Shown here: one piece after another, positions 25,658-35,522 of the stretch | Layout of the letters: each line of letters begins with the position of its first letter | How positions within the stretch are numbered: position 1 is the first letter of the stretch | Source: Terriglobia bacterium | Lineage (GTDB): Bacteria > Acidobacteriota > Terriglobia > Terriglobales > Acidobacteriaceae | Length of the DNA stretch: 64,000 bases | Direction: 5' to 3' | Assembly (NCBI GenBank): GCA_020073525.1 | Contig: JAIQFA010000016.1 | Span: 1 to 64,000, forward strand | Translations under genes and position numbers: made by a program | Notes under the pieces: model-generated | Seen by the model: only the letters and a program-made list of their open reading frames with translations | The model's database searches: none | What the model was told of the DNA's origin: nothing

Positions 25658-28600
25658 TCAAAAAGTGAACTGCGCCGCCGGAACGAGTTGGGTGCGCCCG
25701 TGTCCGGGAAAATCGTAAAAGCTCTGCTGTTCGACACCGAAGGAAAATCTCAGGGGATAAGCAGCTGATGCGCTCTCCGAGCCTGTGCTCTTTCCCCAAC
25801 TCCGTTCACGCGTGTAGGAGAGCATGAAGCTCGACGTTACATTGTCGTATGCGTGAAACCCGCGTCCTGAAGACCACGCACCCGAGGCAGACAGCGTCCA
25901 GCGCTCCTTGAATTTCGCGTCGATCCCAAAGCGGGGACGGAGGGTCTGCGCGATCGCAAAGTGATTGCCTTCGACCCGCCACGCCCGCAGAAACTCAGCC
26001 ACCGCCGAGGCGCGGAGTCTGGAACCGAACCGGTGTTGCAGGCCAACATAGGAAGTGGTCTGGTAATACTCGTGCACGGATGGCCCGAAGAGCAGATCAC
26101 GCGCGCTGTACCCAGTCAGCAGGGCGGTCTTGCCCCAGGGCCGGCCCACGCGAAAATCGAGCGCGCCAGAAAAATCCCGCGAGTGCAGAGTCTGCTCCGT
26201 AAACGGACCCGCTTCGCGAATCAAATTGCCGGAGAATGAGAGCCAGTTGCCAATCGGGCTGCTTGCCACGTAAAGGAACTGTCGAAACAGATTCTGATTC
26301 ATGGCGGGCGATGCCAGCGTGTCGCGCCGGAGTGTGTACTGCAGGCCGGGCATGATGCTCAGCTTCACGTTACCAAGTTGCACAACCGGCGCCAGGGAAA
26401 TATTGAAGATCGTATCGAACGTATTACGATCCTGAATCTGCAGCTCGCTTGGGAATGAGATGCTGCCCTGAGAGTTGCGCTCGGCGATAAAACCCTGCAT
26501 CCGAGGAAACGAATTCGGGCGGAACTGAAAGCGCGAAGCCGCGAAGGTTTCGATCGAACGCCGCGGGGGTGGCAACAGGGCTCCACCGTTTTGCACACCG
26601 AGCAGACGAGCGTCCATTTGATAGATGCTCTCGTCTTCAAACAACGGATTTACGCGGACGTCAGAACTCATGCCAATGCGATCGGTGAGAGGATGCCCTT
26701 CTTCTTCGGCCAGTTCCATTTCCGCGGTGCGGGTCGCCGGGTCCTGCGGATCCAGTTGGTTGGCGAGAACAAAGGTCGCGAGCGCGCGATCGTCCTGGCC
26801 GCGCTGCCGGTAGACGTTACCCTGGGCGACCAGAAAATCGTAGTTGGTGTTGTGTTCCGGATCGTCGCGCAGACTGGCCAACTGCAGTGCCGCGCTGCGC
26901 GTGTCGCCCAGGGCCAGCGACACATTTGCCATACCCACCGCCACCGCGGCATCGTCTGCGCCCAGCGCCTGGGCACGGCCATACATGCGCTGCGCCAGCG
27001 GATATTCGTGGATACTCGACAGAATGTCTCCTGCGTTCAGGTAGTCATCCGCGGAAGTCACATCAGTGGGAGCGACTTTCGCCTCGGCAAAGCCGAGCGC
27101 CACTTGTTGCTGTGCGTCTGCTGTGTGGCCTTCTTCTGCAAACAGGCGGCCCAACGCCAGCCGGATTTGCAATCGATCTTCGTCGGAACTCTCCAGCGCC
27201 CGCGAGTACCGGGTCATGGCCTGGTCGCGATTGCCCATGATGCGCAGGGCGTCCGCAGTGACAAGGAGGACCTTATAATCTTTCCCTCCAGCGCGCTCCG
27301 CGGTAGCGATCGCCTGCATGGCATCAGAGGACCGTCCGAGTTGCGCATACGCTCTCGCCAATTGCGCCGAAATCGCCGGATGGTCTGTCGTAATTGCGAG
27401 CGCACTGTGCAAAGTGTCAGCCGCAGCCGCATATTTATGGGCGCGGTACTGCACGTCCGCCAGTGCGACATAGGAATCCGTAGCTTTCGGATTCAGATTC
27501 AGAGCTCGCCTGTACTCGCTCTCTGCCAGGGCGAGCATGGCTCGCTGGCGGAATCCTTCGGCTTTGACCAGATGCAGGCTCTCCGATTCGGGAAGCAAAC
27601 GGCTCGCCATCTCGGCCTCCTTCAGTGCTGCACTAGAACGCCGCGACTGGAGCAGCGCGTAGGCCAGCCCGAGGTGCGCTTCGCCGTAACGGGGATTCAA
27701 CGCCAAAGCTTTGCGAAAATCCTGCTCAGCCTTTGTCGCCAAACGCATATCGTTGTAAACGTAGCCCCGGTTCATATAGCCGACCGCCATGTTCGGATCG
27801 ATCTCCAGGGCGCGCGTGAAGTCGCGCACGGCCGCCTCATATTGGTTGTGGTCGGTATGCACGTGTCCCGCTATCAGAGGCAGGTCGCGATCGTCTACAA
27901 GGACGGATTGATAGCGATCTACGATCTTCATCGCCTCATCCAGACGCTTGAGAAACAGAAGGTCATACGCAAGATAGTCCACCGCCTCGCGATCCTGCGG
28001 TAGCTTCTCGATCACCTGATACCCGAGATCCGCCGATTCCGCGTAGTTCCCGGTCATGGTCAAGTAGCGTTCATGCTCTCGCATGACTTGCGGATCCTGT
28101 CGTGCTTCTGCTGACGCGCGCGCGAGCCATTCCTTGGCCTGCGCGAGGTGGTGTGCTTCGAGAACCGCGTTCATCGCACCGGAAACAATCAAAGGGTTGC
28201 TCTGCGACCTCTGGAAGGCCTGCTCGTAACTCTCTTGTGCGTCCGGAAATTGACGGGTCGAACTATACAAATCACCCAAAGCCAGATAAGGCACATAGTC
28301 TTCGGAATGCTTCTTCGCAAATTCCAGGAAGTAGCCGCGGGCGGCCTCGGAGTTGCCCATCTCCCGCGACAGAAAGCCGAGCGCGCCTAGTGCGCTCCCG
28401 TTCGAGGAATCGATGGTCAGCGCAGAAAGGTAGGTCTTCCGAGCTTCTTCCTTCCGCCCGGTCTTCCAAAGAAGATTCGCATAGTTGAGAAGCAACACAC
28501 CGTTGTGCGGCTCCAGTTGCAGGGCTTCTTTTAAATCTCTTTCGGCAGGATCGACCTTGCCTGCCGCCACTTCGGTGGCAGCTCGCAGTCGCAAAAATTC

Positions 28601-29851
28601 GGGACGCGCAGGACCGCCCACGTCGAGGGCACCGATCGCGTTCGTCGCATCTTTCGTCACGCGCTCTGCGTTTGTAGTGTCTCCAGCATCGCGATAGACC
28701 TGGGCAAGATCCACGCGCAGCGAGATCGGATAGAGCACGCCCTCCGATACACCGTCCGGCAGATGCCCCAGCGCCGCCTCGTATTCGCGAATGGCATCCG
28801 CGTTTCGATGCTGGGCCGCATCGAGACGTCCCCGCAACGCATACACACGATAGTGCTCGGGATTCAGTGTGGCGGCTTGGTTCAGAAGAGCCGTGGCTTT
28901 GTCGAATGCCCCAACATTGAGCATGGCTTGCGCGGCATTGAGTTGAACCTGAATGTCCCGCGGCGCTCGGCTTGCCGCTGCGCCATAATTGTGCGCAGCC
29001 GCATGTGCGTCGCCGGCCAGCGCGTAGGAATATCCCAACTCCTCGAGCGTGCTCACCTCTTTCGTGGGTAAGTCTTCTAGGATGCGAATCGCAGAGTGGT
29101 ATTGACCCGTATCGCGGTAATAGGACGCAACCGCTCGCAGCACCTCGGGATTCGCCGGAGCCGAACGACGCGCTCTCTCCAGCATCCTGTGTGCCGACTC
29201 ACCATCTCCGGTTCGCTCGTAGGCACGGGCCAGTAAAAGTTCGGTTCGTGGCGATGCCTTGGCGGTCTCCGAGCGTCGCAGATACTCCAGAGCTCCTTTC
29301 GGATCCGTGGATAGCAGTAGTTCGCCCGCGAGCTGAAGGTCAACATCGCTCTTAGGATTTGCGGCCAGAACCTGTTCCAGCGTTTGCTGTGCCTCCGCAT
29401 TGCGCCCCATCCGGGCGTAGGTTTGTGCCAAACCCGAAAGTCCCTCCACTGACGATGGTTTCAGAGCGAGACCGCGACGATAGGCATCGACCGACAGCGA
29501 ATACTGCCCACTGAGCCGAGCAGCGTACGCCAGCGTAAACCAGAGATCAGGATTCTGCGGGGCAGCGTTGACCGCGCGCTGGGCGTGTGCAGTCGCGCCG
29601 GCCGCATCTCCATGTTGTAACGCGGTCTGCGCGGCTCGCGCTTCGCGCGCCACCTCGATGCTGGCGCCCCAGCCCATTCCGGTTTCGTTTCTTCCCGGTA
29701 ATGCAGCCCGCTTCTTCGAAGGCGCGGGCGAAGTAGAAGAAGATGTTTGGCCGTTCACATCAAAAGTTTGGGCGGTGGCTGGGGCAGCGCTGGCAGCGGC
29801 CACAATTAGGACTGCAAGCCCAACTGACCCCTTGAACGCCGATTGCACCAT
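25658..29851 (-). CDS. Giant TPR protein with C-terminal outer-membrane beta-barrel (polysaccharide export-like)
   Basis: About 1,397 residues from ATG 29851 (AGGAGG upstream). Signal peptide ending ASAAPATAQ, then roughly 1,000 residues of tandem TPR helices (for example PDLWFTLAYAARLSGQYSLS and GYMNRGYVYNDMRLATKAEQ), and a C-terminal part of about 320 residues made of alternating aromatic strands ending in AAQFTF. This layout matches PelB/BcsC-type secretion proteins, where the TPRs guide polymer and the barrel exports it. It lies 48 bp upstream of the flippase on the same strand. Confidence 0.85.
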   Translation of the reverse strand: MVQSAFKGSVGLAVLIVAAASAAPATAQTFDVNGQTSSSTSPAPSKKRAALPGRNETGMGWGASIEVAREARAAQTALQHGDAAGATAHAQRAVNAAPQNPDLWFTLAYAARLSGQYSLSVDAYRRGLALKPSSVEGLSGLAQTYARMGRNAEAQQTLEQVLAANPKSDVDLQLAGELLLSTDPKGALEYLRRSETAKASPRTELLLARAYERTGDGESAHRMLERARRSAPANPEVLRAVASYYRDTGQYHSAIRILEDLPTKEVSTLEELGYSYALAGDAHAAAHNYGAAASRAPRDIQVQLNAAQAMLNVGAFDKATALLNQAATLNPEHYRVYALRGRLDAAQHRNADAIREYEAALGHLPDGVSEGVLYPISLRVDLAQVYRDAGDTTNAERVTKDATNAIGALDVGGPARPEFLRLRAATEVAAGKVDPAERDLKEALQLEPHNGVLLLNYANLLWKTGRKEEARKTYLSALTIDSSNGSALGALGFLSREMGNSEAARGYFLEFAKKHSEDYVPYLALGDLYSSTRQFPDAQESYEQAFQRSQSNPLIVSGAMNAVLEAHHLAQAKEWLARASAEARQDPQVMREHERYLTMTGNYAESADLGYQVIEKLPQDREAVDYLAYDLLFLKRLDEAMKIVDRYQSVLVDDRDLPLIAGHVHTDHNQYEAAVRDFTRALEIDPNMAVGYMNRGYVYNDMRLATKAEQDFRKALALNPRYGEAHLGLAYALLQSRRSSAALKEAEMASRLLPESESLHLVKAEGFRQRAMLALAESEYRRALNLNPKATDSYVALADVQYRAHKYAAAADTLHSALAITTDHPAISAQLARAYAQLGRSSDAMQAIATAERAGGKDYKVLLVTADALRIMGNRDQAMTRYSRALESSDEDRLQIRLALGRLFAEEGHTADAQQQVALGFAEAKVAPTDVTSADDYLNAGDILSSIHEYPLAQRMYGRAQALGADDAAVAVGMANVSLALGDTRSAALQLASLRDDPEHNTNYDFLVAQGNVYRQRGQDDRALATFVLANQLDPQDPATRTAEMELAEEEGHPLTDRIGMSSDVRVNPLFEDESIYQMDARLLGVQNGGALLPPPRRSIETFAASRFQFRPNSFPRMQGFIAERNSQGSISFPSELQIQDRNTFDTIFNISLAPVVQLGNVKLSIMPGLQYTLRRDTLASPAMNQNLFRQFLYVASSPIGNWLSFSGNLIREAGPFTEQTLHSRDFSGALDFRVGRPWGKTALLTGYSARDLLFGPSVHEYYQTTSYVGLQHRFGSRLRASAVAEFLRAWRVEGNHFAIAQTLRPRFGIDAKFKERWTLSASGAWSSGRGFHAYDNVTSSFMLSYTRERSWGKSTGSESASAAYPLRFSFGVEQQSFYDFPGHGRTQLVPAAQFTF

Positions 29852-30029
29852 TCCTCCTCGCCGATTTCCTGGCTGATAATCTGGCTGGCGGGACAGGGCT
29901 CGTACACACTGTCCTTTCGTCGTCCTGAGATGCCAGAAGCACTCGCTGTGGTTGCGATTCTTTGCGCGCGGCACGCAAGAATACCTACCAACCTTTGTCC
30001 GGCTTCCAGAATCAAATGCTGCGATTCTA

Positions 30030-31853
30030 ATGAGAGACCATCAAGAACCATTTGCGTTCGCAACCGAGACCAGCGTTTGGCAACGCCCAATTCCAGTTGT
30101 TGCCATTATCTTGCTGGCGCTCGCGATTCATGGGCCTTTGCTCCTAATGGAGTTGCCGGCGACTACGTCCTACGACGCAAACCTGCACATCTTTTTTGGG
30201 TCCCACTATGCTCAGCACTGGTTCGATCCCTGGAACGAAAAGTGGTTTGCCGGCTTTTCTCAAACCACCTATCCTCCCCTAACGCACCAGTGGATTGCAT
30301 TGCTCTCGTATATCGTCGGGCTCACCGAGGCCTTCATGCTGGTGCAGTTGGCCGCCGTCATCCTGCTGGCGGTGGGCACGTACCGGTTCGCGCAGCTTTG
30401 GGTCGATGACCGTGCAGCCAGTTATGCCGGGGTGCTGGCTGTGTTTGCGGGCAGCATCGCATTTCTCGTCTATTCGGCTGGGCAGTTGCCCACTACGATG
30501 TCAGCTCCTCTGTACTTTCTCGCTCTTCCTTATTTCTATTCGTGGTGTAAATCCGCCAGTTGGCGATCCCTGTTGAAGGGTATTGCTCTGACGCTGGCCG
30601 CCGCATCGGCCCATCACGTCACGCTTCTCTTCGGTTCCGTTTTGTTTGCCGTTCCGGTCTTGTGGCTGGCCTGGTACGACGGTCGAAAAATCGACGGCCA
30701 TGAGCAGGAAAGTCTCGAGCAGGAAGGCCACGAGAACACACAATCAGGCGCCGCAATCGTCGCGCGCGGTTTCGTCTTCGCCGCGATTTCCGCAATAGGA
30801 GTCGGGATCGTCCTGTTGCCTTACTGGATTGCGATCATCCGGCATCCCATCGAGCAGATGCCCATTCCGCACGCCAGCCGTTCGAACTTCCTGATGAATT
30901 GGCTCTACGGAATGAATTATTTCATCGTGCCGTACGGAGCTTTGATCCTGGCGTTGCCCTTCATCGTAGTCAAAGGCGCGTCGAATCCTCGTTTGCGAGT
31001 GCTGCTGCTCGCGTTCTGGGTTACGTTCCTGATTGCGCTGGGCGGCACAACGCCGGTTCCGCGCTGGATCTTTGGCCGTGCCTTCGAGATTCTCACCTAC
31101 GAGCGTTTCACGCTGTGGGCGACAGTGCTTGCATTGCCGATTGTTGGATTGTTAGTGGAGCAAATGATCGACCGTTTTCCGCGCTGGGGCGCGATCGGCG
31201 TCAGTACAGCGGCTATCGCCAGCCTGGCGCTTGCGATGGGTTGGCTATCGTGGAGTCCCTTTAAGACATCGAGCTCCCTCAATGTTGATTCCGTCGTTGC
31301 ATTCCTGAATCGTGATGGCCACGACCAGTACCGCTATCTCACACTCGGATTCGGCAATGCACTGTCCAAGGTTTCGACCTATGCAGCCGCGAACAGCGTC
31401 GATGGGGAGTACAACTCGGCCCGTCTGCTGCCCGAAATGACGCGTTACGGGGCAGCTCAATTAACGAGCGCGAAGTTCTTCGGTGCGGCAGGTATGGATT
31501 CCCTCCGCGCCATGCTGCAGCACGCCAACCACTATGGTCTAAAGTTCGTTTTTGTGCACGATCCTTTTTATGAACCTCTCTTGGTCTTTGGCGGCTGGCG
31601 CCAGGTGGAGAGTTATGACTCCGGCGCCATCACGGTGTGGTCCAAGGACGACGCACCCCCCGCGAGGATGATTCCGTCGGATGCCGTGCCGGCTCCATGG
31701 GAAGGACTAATGTGGGGGATCCTACCCATCGGCAGCAGCATTTTGGCGATCCTCTTTGTATGGTTGCTGGGCGAGCCGCGACGAATTCGGGAAGAAGTCG
31801 CAGTCCCGAGGAAACTGCCGGAAGGCGCTTATGCCAACGGAGTGCGCTCATGA
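30030..31853 (+). CDS. Multi-pass membrane protein, GT-C/PTPS-related
   Basis: 607 residues with about ten TM segments. The first loop after TM1 contains SYDANLHIFFGSHYAQHWFD, whose acidic residue near the membrane is typical of GT-C transferases that use lipid-linked sugars. A central stretch and the C-terminal soluble part (FVHDPFYEPLLVFGGWRQVE) match the membrane family annotated as 6-pyruvoyl-tetrahydropterin-synthase-related. Divergent from the giant TPR gene. ATG 30030 is preferred to a TTG at 29952. Confidence 0.75.
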   Translation: MRDHQEPFAFATETSVWQRPIPVVAIILLALAIHGPLLLMELPATTSYDANLHIFFGSHYAQHWFDPWNEKWFAGFSQTTYPPLTHQWIALLSYIVGLTEAFMLVQLAAVILLAVGTYRFAQLWVDDRAASYAGVLAVFAGSIAFLVYSAGQLPTTMSAPLYFLALPYFYSWCKSASWRSLLKGIALTLAAASAHHVTLLFGSVLFAVPVLWLAWYDGRKIDGHEQESLEQEGHENTQSGAAIVARGFVFAAISAIGVGIVLLPYWIAIIRHPIEQMPIPHASRSNFLMNWLYGMNYFIVPYGALILALPFIVVKGASNPRLRVLLLAFWVTFLIALGGTTPVPRWIFGRAFEILTYERFTLWATVLALPIVGLLVEQMIDRFPRWGAIGVSTAAIASLALAMGWLSWSPFKTSSSLNVDSVVAFLNRDGHDQYRYLTLGFGNALSKVSTYAAANSVDGEYNSARLLPEMTRYGAAQLTSAKFFGAAGMDSLRAMLQHANHYGLKFVFVHDPFYEPLLVFGGWRQVESYDSGAITVWSKDDAPPARMIPSDAVPAPWEGLMWGILPIGSSILAILFVWLLGEPRRIREEVAVPRKLPEGAYANGVRS

Positions 31854-32974
31854 AGTGGGGGCTGGTTGCCATTATCACCGTTGCCACAGCACTCCTCGTT
31901 TTCCTTGCCTGGCTGCAATCCGGAGGGCTAAGGGAACATTCCATCGCCTCCGCGAGAAGTCCCGAGGAAGCCGTGCAGGCTCTCATGAGCGAGATTCAGG
32001 CACACGATTACCAGAAGGCCTATGCTTCGCTCGATCGCAGCAGTGATACCGATTTGGCATCCTTCATTCGCGACGTGGCTGGAAGCGACGGCAGCTTGCG
32101 TACCTATTCCTCACTCGAAACTGCGGATGTTACACCATTGCACGCTGACCCTGACCAGGCTCTGGTCCGTCTCCAGATGAAGTGGTCGAGCGCGCTGGGC
32201 TCACGCCATGATGTGCGGGATCTGCGCGTGCGTCGCGACAGTTCGACAAATGGTTCGGTCTGGCGTGTGGTCTGGCCGAAGCCGGATTTCTCCACGGTGC
32301 CCCCGCAGGTTGTGCCGGTGAACTACTTGCGTTGGGAAGTGATCGGTCGCAACACATCGCAGAACTGGGGGGCGCAGGACGTAGACTCGCCGAAGGTGCG
32401 CATAACGTCCATGAACGCGATCGCGCGCCCGGGCCGCGTGGTGATTCTTGGAGAGGTCGAGAACGAAGACACCGTCCCAGCATATTTGAACGTCAACGCA
32501 ACGCTGCTGAAAGCTGACGGCTCTCCCATCGAGGACGAAGGCAGCTTCGATTTGATCTCACATGTGCTGCTCCCCAAGCAGGTATCACCTTATCGCATCG
32601 ATTTCCCTGGTGTACGCATGGATGCGGTGAAGAGCGTCCGCATGGATGCGCGCGCCCTACTGGTCCCGGCGAGTGCTGATCCGGTCATTGCGGTCAGCGA
32701 CCAGGCCGTGAGCAGAGATAAAAACGGATTGGATCGCACCGTATTGAAAGGCGAATTGGTCAATCAGAGCGGCCGCCCCGTCAACATTGCACAGGTTCTG
32801 GCAGCGTACTACGACGACTCCGGGAAGGTGATTTGGGTCGCAGATGATTATGTAGATCAGGCGCTCATGCCGCAAGTGCCCGTACCGTTTGCCGTCGACA
32901 TTCCGGATGACATTGCGGGACGGCTGAAGAACTATCGCGTAGTCGTCAATCACTACTCGCGATTGAGCAACTAA
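31850..32974 (+). CDS. Membrane-anchored protein of unknown function
   Basis: 374 residues: N-terminal TM anchor (LVAIITVATALLVFLAWLQ), an NTF2-like alpha/beta segment (SPEEAVQALMSEIQAHDYQK, then AYASLDRSSD), and two beta-rich domains with GRVVILGEVENEDTVPAYLNV and VLKGELVNQSGRPVNIAQV, both of the FxLYD-like kind. The start overlaps the GT-C gene stop (ATGA), so translation is coupled. Probably an inner-membrane periplasmic accessory for polymer assembly; no catalytic motif seen. Confidence 0.7.
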   Translation: MKWGLVAIITVATALLVFLAWLQSGGLREHSIASARSPEEAVQALMSEIQAHDYQKAYASLDRSSDTDLASFIRDVAGSDGSLRTYSSLETADVTPLHADPDQALVRLQMKWSSALGSRHDVRDLRVRRDSSTNGSVWRVVWPKPDFSTVPPQVVPVNYLRWEVIGRNTSQNWGAQDVDSPKVRITSMNAIARPGRVVILGEVENEDTVPAYLNVNATLLKADGSPIEDEGSFDLISHVLLPKQVSPYRIDFPGVRMDAVKSVRMDARALLVPASADPVIAVSDQAVSRDKNGLDRTVLKGELVNQSGRPVNIAQVLAAYYDDSGKVIWVADDYVDQALMPQVPVPFAVDIPDDIAGRLKNYRVVVNHYSRLSN

Positions 32975-32975
32975 C

Positions 32976-33875
32976 ATGGAGAAAACGCCACATGTCCTTT
33001 TCGGGTTGTGCCAGTGCCTGATCGTCTTCTCCTTATTATTGTGTGTGTTGGCTGGCCGGGCAAACGCTGCGGAACTTCACCTCCCTACCAGTGTGGAAGC
33101 CGGCCAAGCCTTCTCGATTCCCCTCGCGGGCTCTGGGCCAGCTACCTTTTATCTCATGGGACCAGACCACGTTGTGAAACGCACCGTGAATCTCGATAAC
33201 GATCTGCAGATTCAGTCCAGCGATGTGCGCGCTGCTGGCCTCTACCAGGTAATCCTCTGCGACGCATCTTGCACATCCGCAACGTTCGAGGTGAAAGCCA
33301 CGCAACCTGCGCACCTGAGCTTCTTTCTGCACCCGTCGCGGGTTCCCGTTTCGACACCCGACTCGATTGATGCGACTGCGTTTGCGTTTGACCCATACTT
33401 CAACCTGGTTTTGACTCCGACTGCGGTTGATTTCCGCATCACTCCGGCCAGTGGAGCCGGATTCTCACAGCAAGGTTCCACCCGGCACGGTGTGGCCTGG
33501 ATGCGCATGGGCTCGACGCCCCATGAAGGGCCAGTTCAGGTGACTGCAATCTTAAGCAGCGCAGGCAACGTGCTAGAACGGCGGGTAATTCAACAGGTTG
33601 CAGCAGAGGCCTGCGGATTACGCATGAAAGCAGTGGCCAACGGGAATGCAGTGACTCTCGAAACCGATCCCGTACGCGATTGCAGCGGCAACGCGCTTCC
33701 CGATGGCACCGTAGTTTCATTCACCAAGATTGATAAAGCAGGCAAGAGCACAGTCGACACGCCGCTCAAGAAAGGTGTCGCGCGAACCCGGTTCAGAATC
33801 GAGGGTTCGGCGCAAATCAGCGTAGCGTGTGGCGTCGTGCTGGGTAACGAGGTCGCTCTCAACGGAAGACTATGA
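32976..33875 (+). CDS. Secreted Ig/invasin-like protein
   Basis: 299 residues. Signal peptide (LIVFSLLLCVLAGRANA), then beta-sandwich segments: ELHLPTSVEAGQAFSIPLAG, YQVILCDASCTSATFEVKA and a C-terminal CSGNALPDGTVVSFTKIDK unit typical of bacterial Ig-like or invasin folds. Two Cys pairs could form disulfides in the periplasm. One base separates it from the previous stop, and it overlaps the next gene by 4 bp. Function unknown; an envelope accessory by context. Confidence 0.7.
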   Translation: MEKTPHVLFGLCQCLIVFSLLLCVLAGRANAAELHLPTSVEAGQAFSIPLAGSGPATFYLMGPDHVVKRTVNLDNDLQIQSSDVRAAGLYQVILCDASCTSATFEVKATQPAHLSFFLHPSRVPVSTPDSIDATAFAFDPYFNLVLTPTAVDFRITPASGAGFSQQGSTRHGVAWMRMGSTPHEGPVQVTAILSSAGNVLERRVIQQVAAEACGLRMKAVANGNAVTLETDPVRDCSGNALPDGTVVSFTKIDKAGKSTVDTPLKKGVARTRFRIEGSAQISVACGVVLGNEVALNGRL

Positions 33876-34435
33876 AGGGTATCTCCGACATAACGCTGAT
33901 GCTCCGGAAGACCTCGCCGCGGTTGGTCAAGCCTGCAAGCTTAGTTCTTGCGGCTTGTGTCCTGGCGATCGCCCAATCATCATCATCGCCCCAGATCCCC
34001 GATGTTCGCCTCGACGCTGACGGCCTTGCGCCACGTCCCATCGAAGAACTCACGGGAGCAACGATAGCGCGCCATTATGCATGGGCGTGGCGTGATTTGG
34101 CACAAGCCTTGGAATCTGACCAGCCAGATCGTCTTGGGGAGGAGTTCGTCGGATTCGCAAAAGATCACCTTGTGCAGAGAGTCAGTGAGCAAAGACAGAC
34201 AGGCGTGCACGTTCGTATTGTGGATCATGGCCACCATTTGAAAGCGATCTTCTATTCCACGGATGGAACCGCGATGCAGCTTCTTGACCAAGCTCGGTTG
34301 GAGATTCAGACCTACGATGGAAACAAGTTGCTCGATACACAGATTGCGCCACACGAGTATTTGGTTTTAATAACCCCGGGCGCAGATCGCTGGTACGTCC
34401 GCGACCTCGAGGAAGTCTCTGCTAAAACCTTCTAA
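33872..34435 (+). CDS. Small secreted protein of unknown function
   Basis: 187 residues. N-terminal hydrophobic segment (LVKPASLVLAACVLAIAQ) for export. The rest forms an alpha/beta fold: ATIARHYAWAWRDLAQALES, a VGFAKDHLVQRVSEQRQTGV stretch, and strands AIFYSTDGTAMQLLD and YLVLITPGADRWYVRDLEE. The pattern resembles SnoaL/IMS-type domains. Translationally coupled to the previous gene (ATGA) and 75 bp before the GH99-like gene, so part of the same operon. Confidence 0.65.
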   Translation: MKGISDITLMLRKTSPRLVKPASLVLAACVLAIAQSSSSPQIPDVRLDADGLAPRPIEELTGATIARHYAWAWRDLAQALESDQPDRLGEEFVGFAKDHLVQRVSEQRQTGVHVRIVDHGHHLKAIFYSTDGTAMQLLDQARLEIQTYDGNKLLDTQIAPHEYLVLITPGADRWYVRDLEEVSAKTF

Positions 34436-34510
34436 CGGGCTGCGGAAACGTCAGTTTCGAGCCAACTTCTGGCAAAACCGTCTCATCGTAATCAGCTCAG
34501 GAAGCTGTGA

Positions 34511-35503
34511 ATGAAACTTCACCACTATGCACTTTGGGGCTGTGCCGCGATCCTGATCTTTGTTCTGAGCGCGTGCCACCACACGAATTCGCGGAATCTC
34601 ACTCTCAAGGACATTCCTGCATCTTTGGGCAATCCCAAAGTTCTGGCAGACTATCAGCCCTGGTTCGGCGATCCGGATCACATTGACGTCGGCTATAGCA
34701 GCCAGGACCCGAATGCCCTGCGTAAGCAAATTGAGAGCGCTCGCAACATGGGTATTTACGCCTTCGTAGTGGATTGGTACGGCCCACGGCGTCCCTTCCT
34801 TGATCGAAGCACTGCGCTTCTTGAGCGCATTGCCAGTGAGCAACACTTTCACATCGCGCTCATGTACGACGAAACTCAGGACGACAACGGACACGCGACC
34901 GACGACGCCTTGGAGGCGATGGATCTCGCTTACAAGAAATACATCGGGCCCAGCGCGCCAGGACGCGATGCATATCTCACGTACCGCGGTCGGCCCGTCA
35001 TCTTCGTGTTTCCCAAGCGCGGCCACACTGATTGGAATCAGGTGCGACAACTGGTGAATCAGTGGCAATCGCCACCCATTCTGCTTTACGAGGACGACCC
35101 GCCACCGCAGTTCGCCAAAGCCTTCGATGGCGAGTACGCGTGGGTGTACCCCGGGCGCAAGGGGTGGACCGCGGACGGCCAGGCATGGGGCGAAGATTAC
35201 TTGCGCGATTTTTATGCAAAGATGCGCAAACGTCCAGACGAGGTTGTAGTGGGGGGAGTCTGGGCGGGCTTCAACGACACGAAAGCCTCCTGGAGCTTAA
35301 ACCGTCACATCGATGCACGGTGCGGAAAGACGTTCGAGGACACTCTGCGTTTGTTCGACGAGAATAACGACCTCTCGCACCCCATTCCGTTCGTGTTGAT
35401 CGCCACCTGGAACGATTACGAAGAAGGGACTGCGATTGAGCGCGGCGTGCCGCGCTGTGACCCGCCTAAAGCGGACGACACGCATGGCGGAGGACATCCA
35501 TGA
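34511..35503 (+). CDS. Lipoprotein glycoside hydrolase, GH99/WbsX-like
   Basis: 330 residues. Lipoprotein signal LIFVLSACHH with lipobox Cys at about 22. The mature part has VLADYQPWFGDP, YAFVVDWYGP, VIFVFPKRG, GGVWAGFNDTKASW and WNDYEEGTAIERG near the C-terminus. The last motif matches the catalytic-loop signature of GH99/GH71 and WbsX-type proteins acting on alpha-linked mannan-like polymers. It closes the membrane-protein operon, so trimming of the exported polysaccharide is plausible. Confidence 0.75.
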   Translation: MKLHHYALWGCAAILIFVLSACHHTNSRNLTLKDIPASLGNPKVLADYQPWFGDPDHIDVGYSSQDPNALRKQIESARNMGIYAFVVDWYGPRRPFLDRSTALLERIASEQHFHIALMYDETQDDNGHATDDALEAMDLAYKKYIGPSAPGRDAYLTYRGRPVIFVFPKRGHTDWNQVRQLVNQWQSPPILLYEDDPPPQFAKAFDGEYAWVYPGRKGWTADGQAWGEDYLRDFYAKMRKRPDEVVVGGVWAGFNDTKASWSLNRHIDARCGKTFEDTLRLFDENNDLSHPIPFVLIATWNDYEEGTAIERGVPRCDPPKADDTHGGGHP

Positions 35504-35522
35504 CGACGGGAAGAGTGGAACA

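Noticed and set aside
26591-28003. 470-codon plus-strand frame in the giant TPR gene
   Set aside because: Complement of TPR repeats with no family resemblance.
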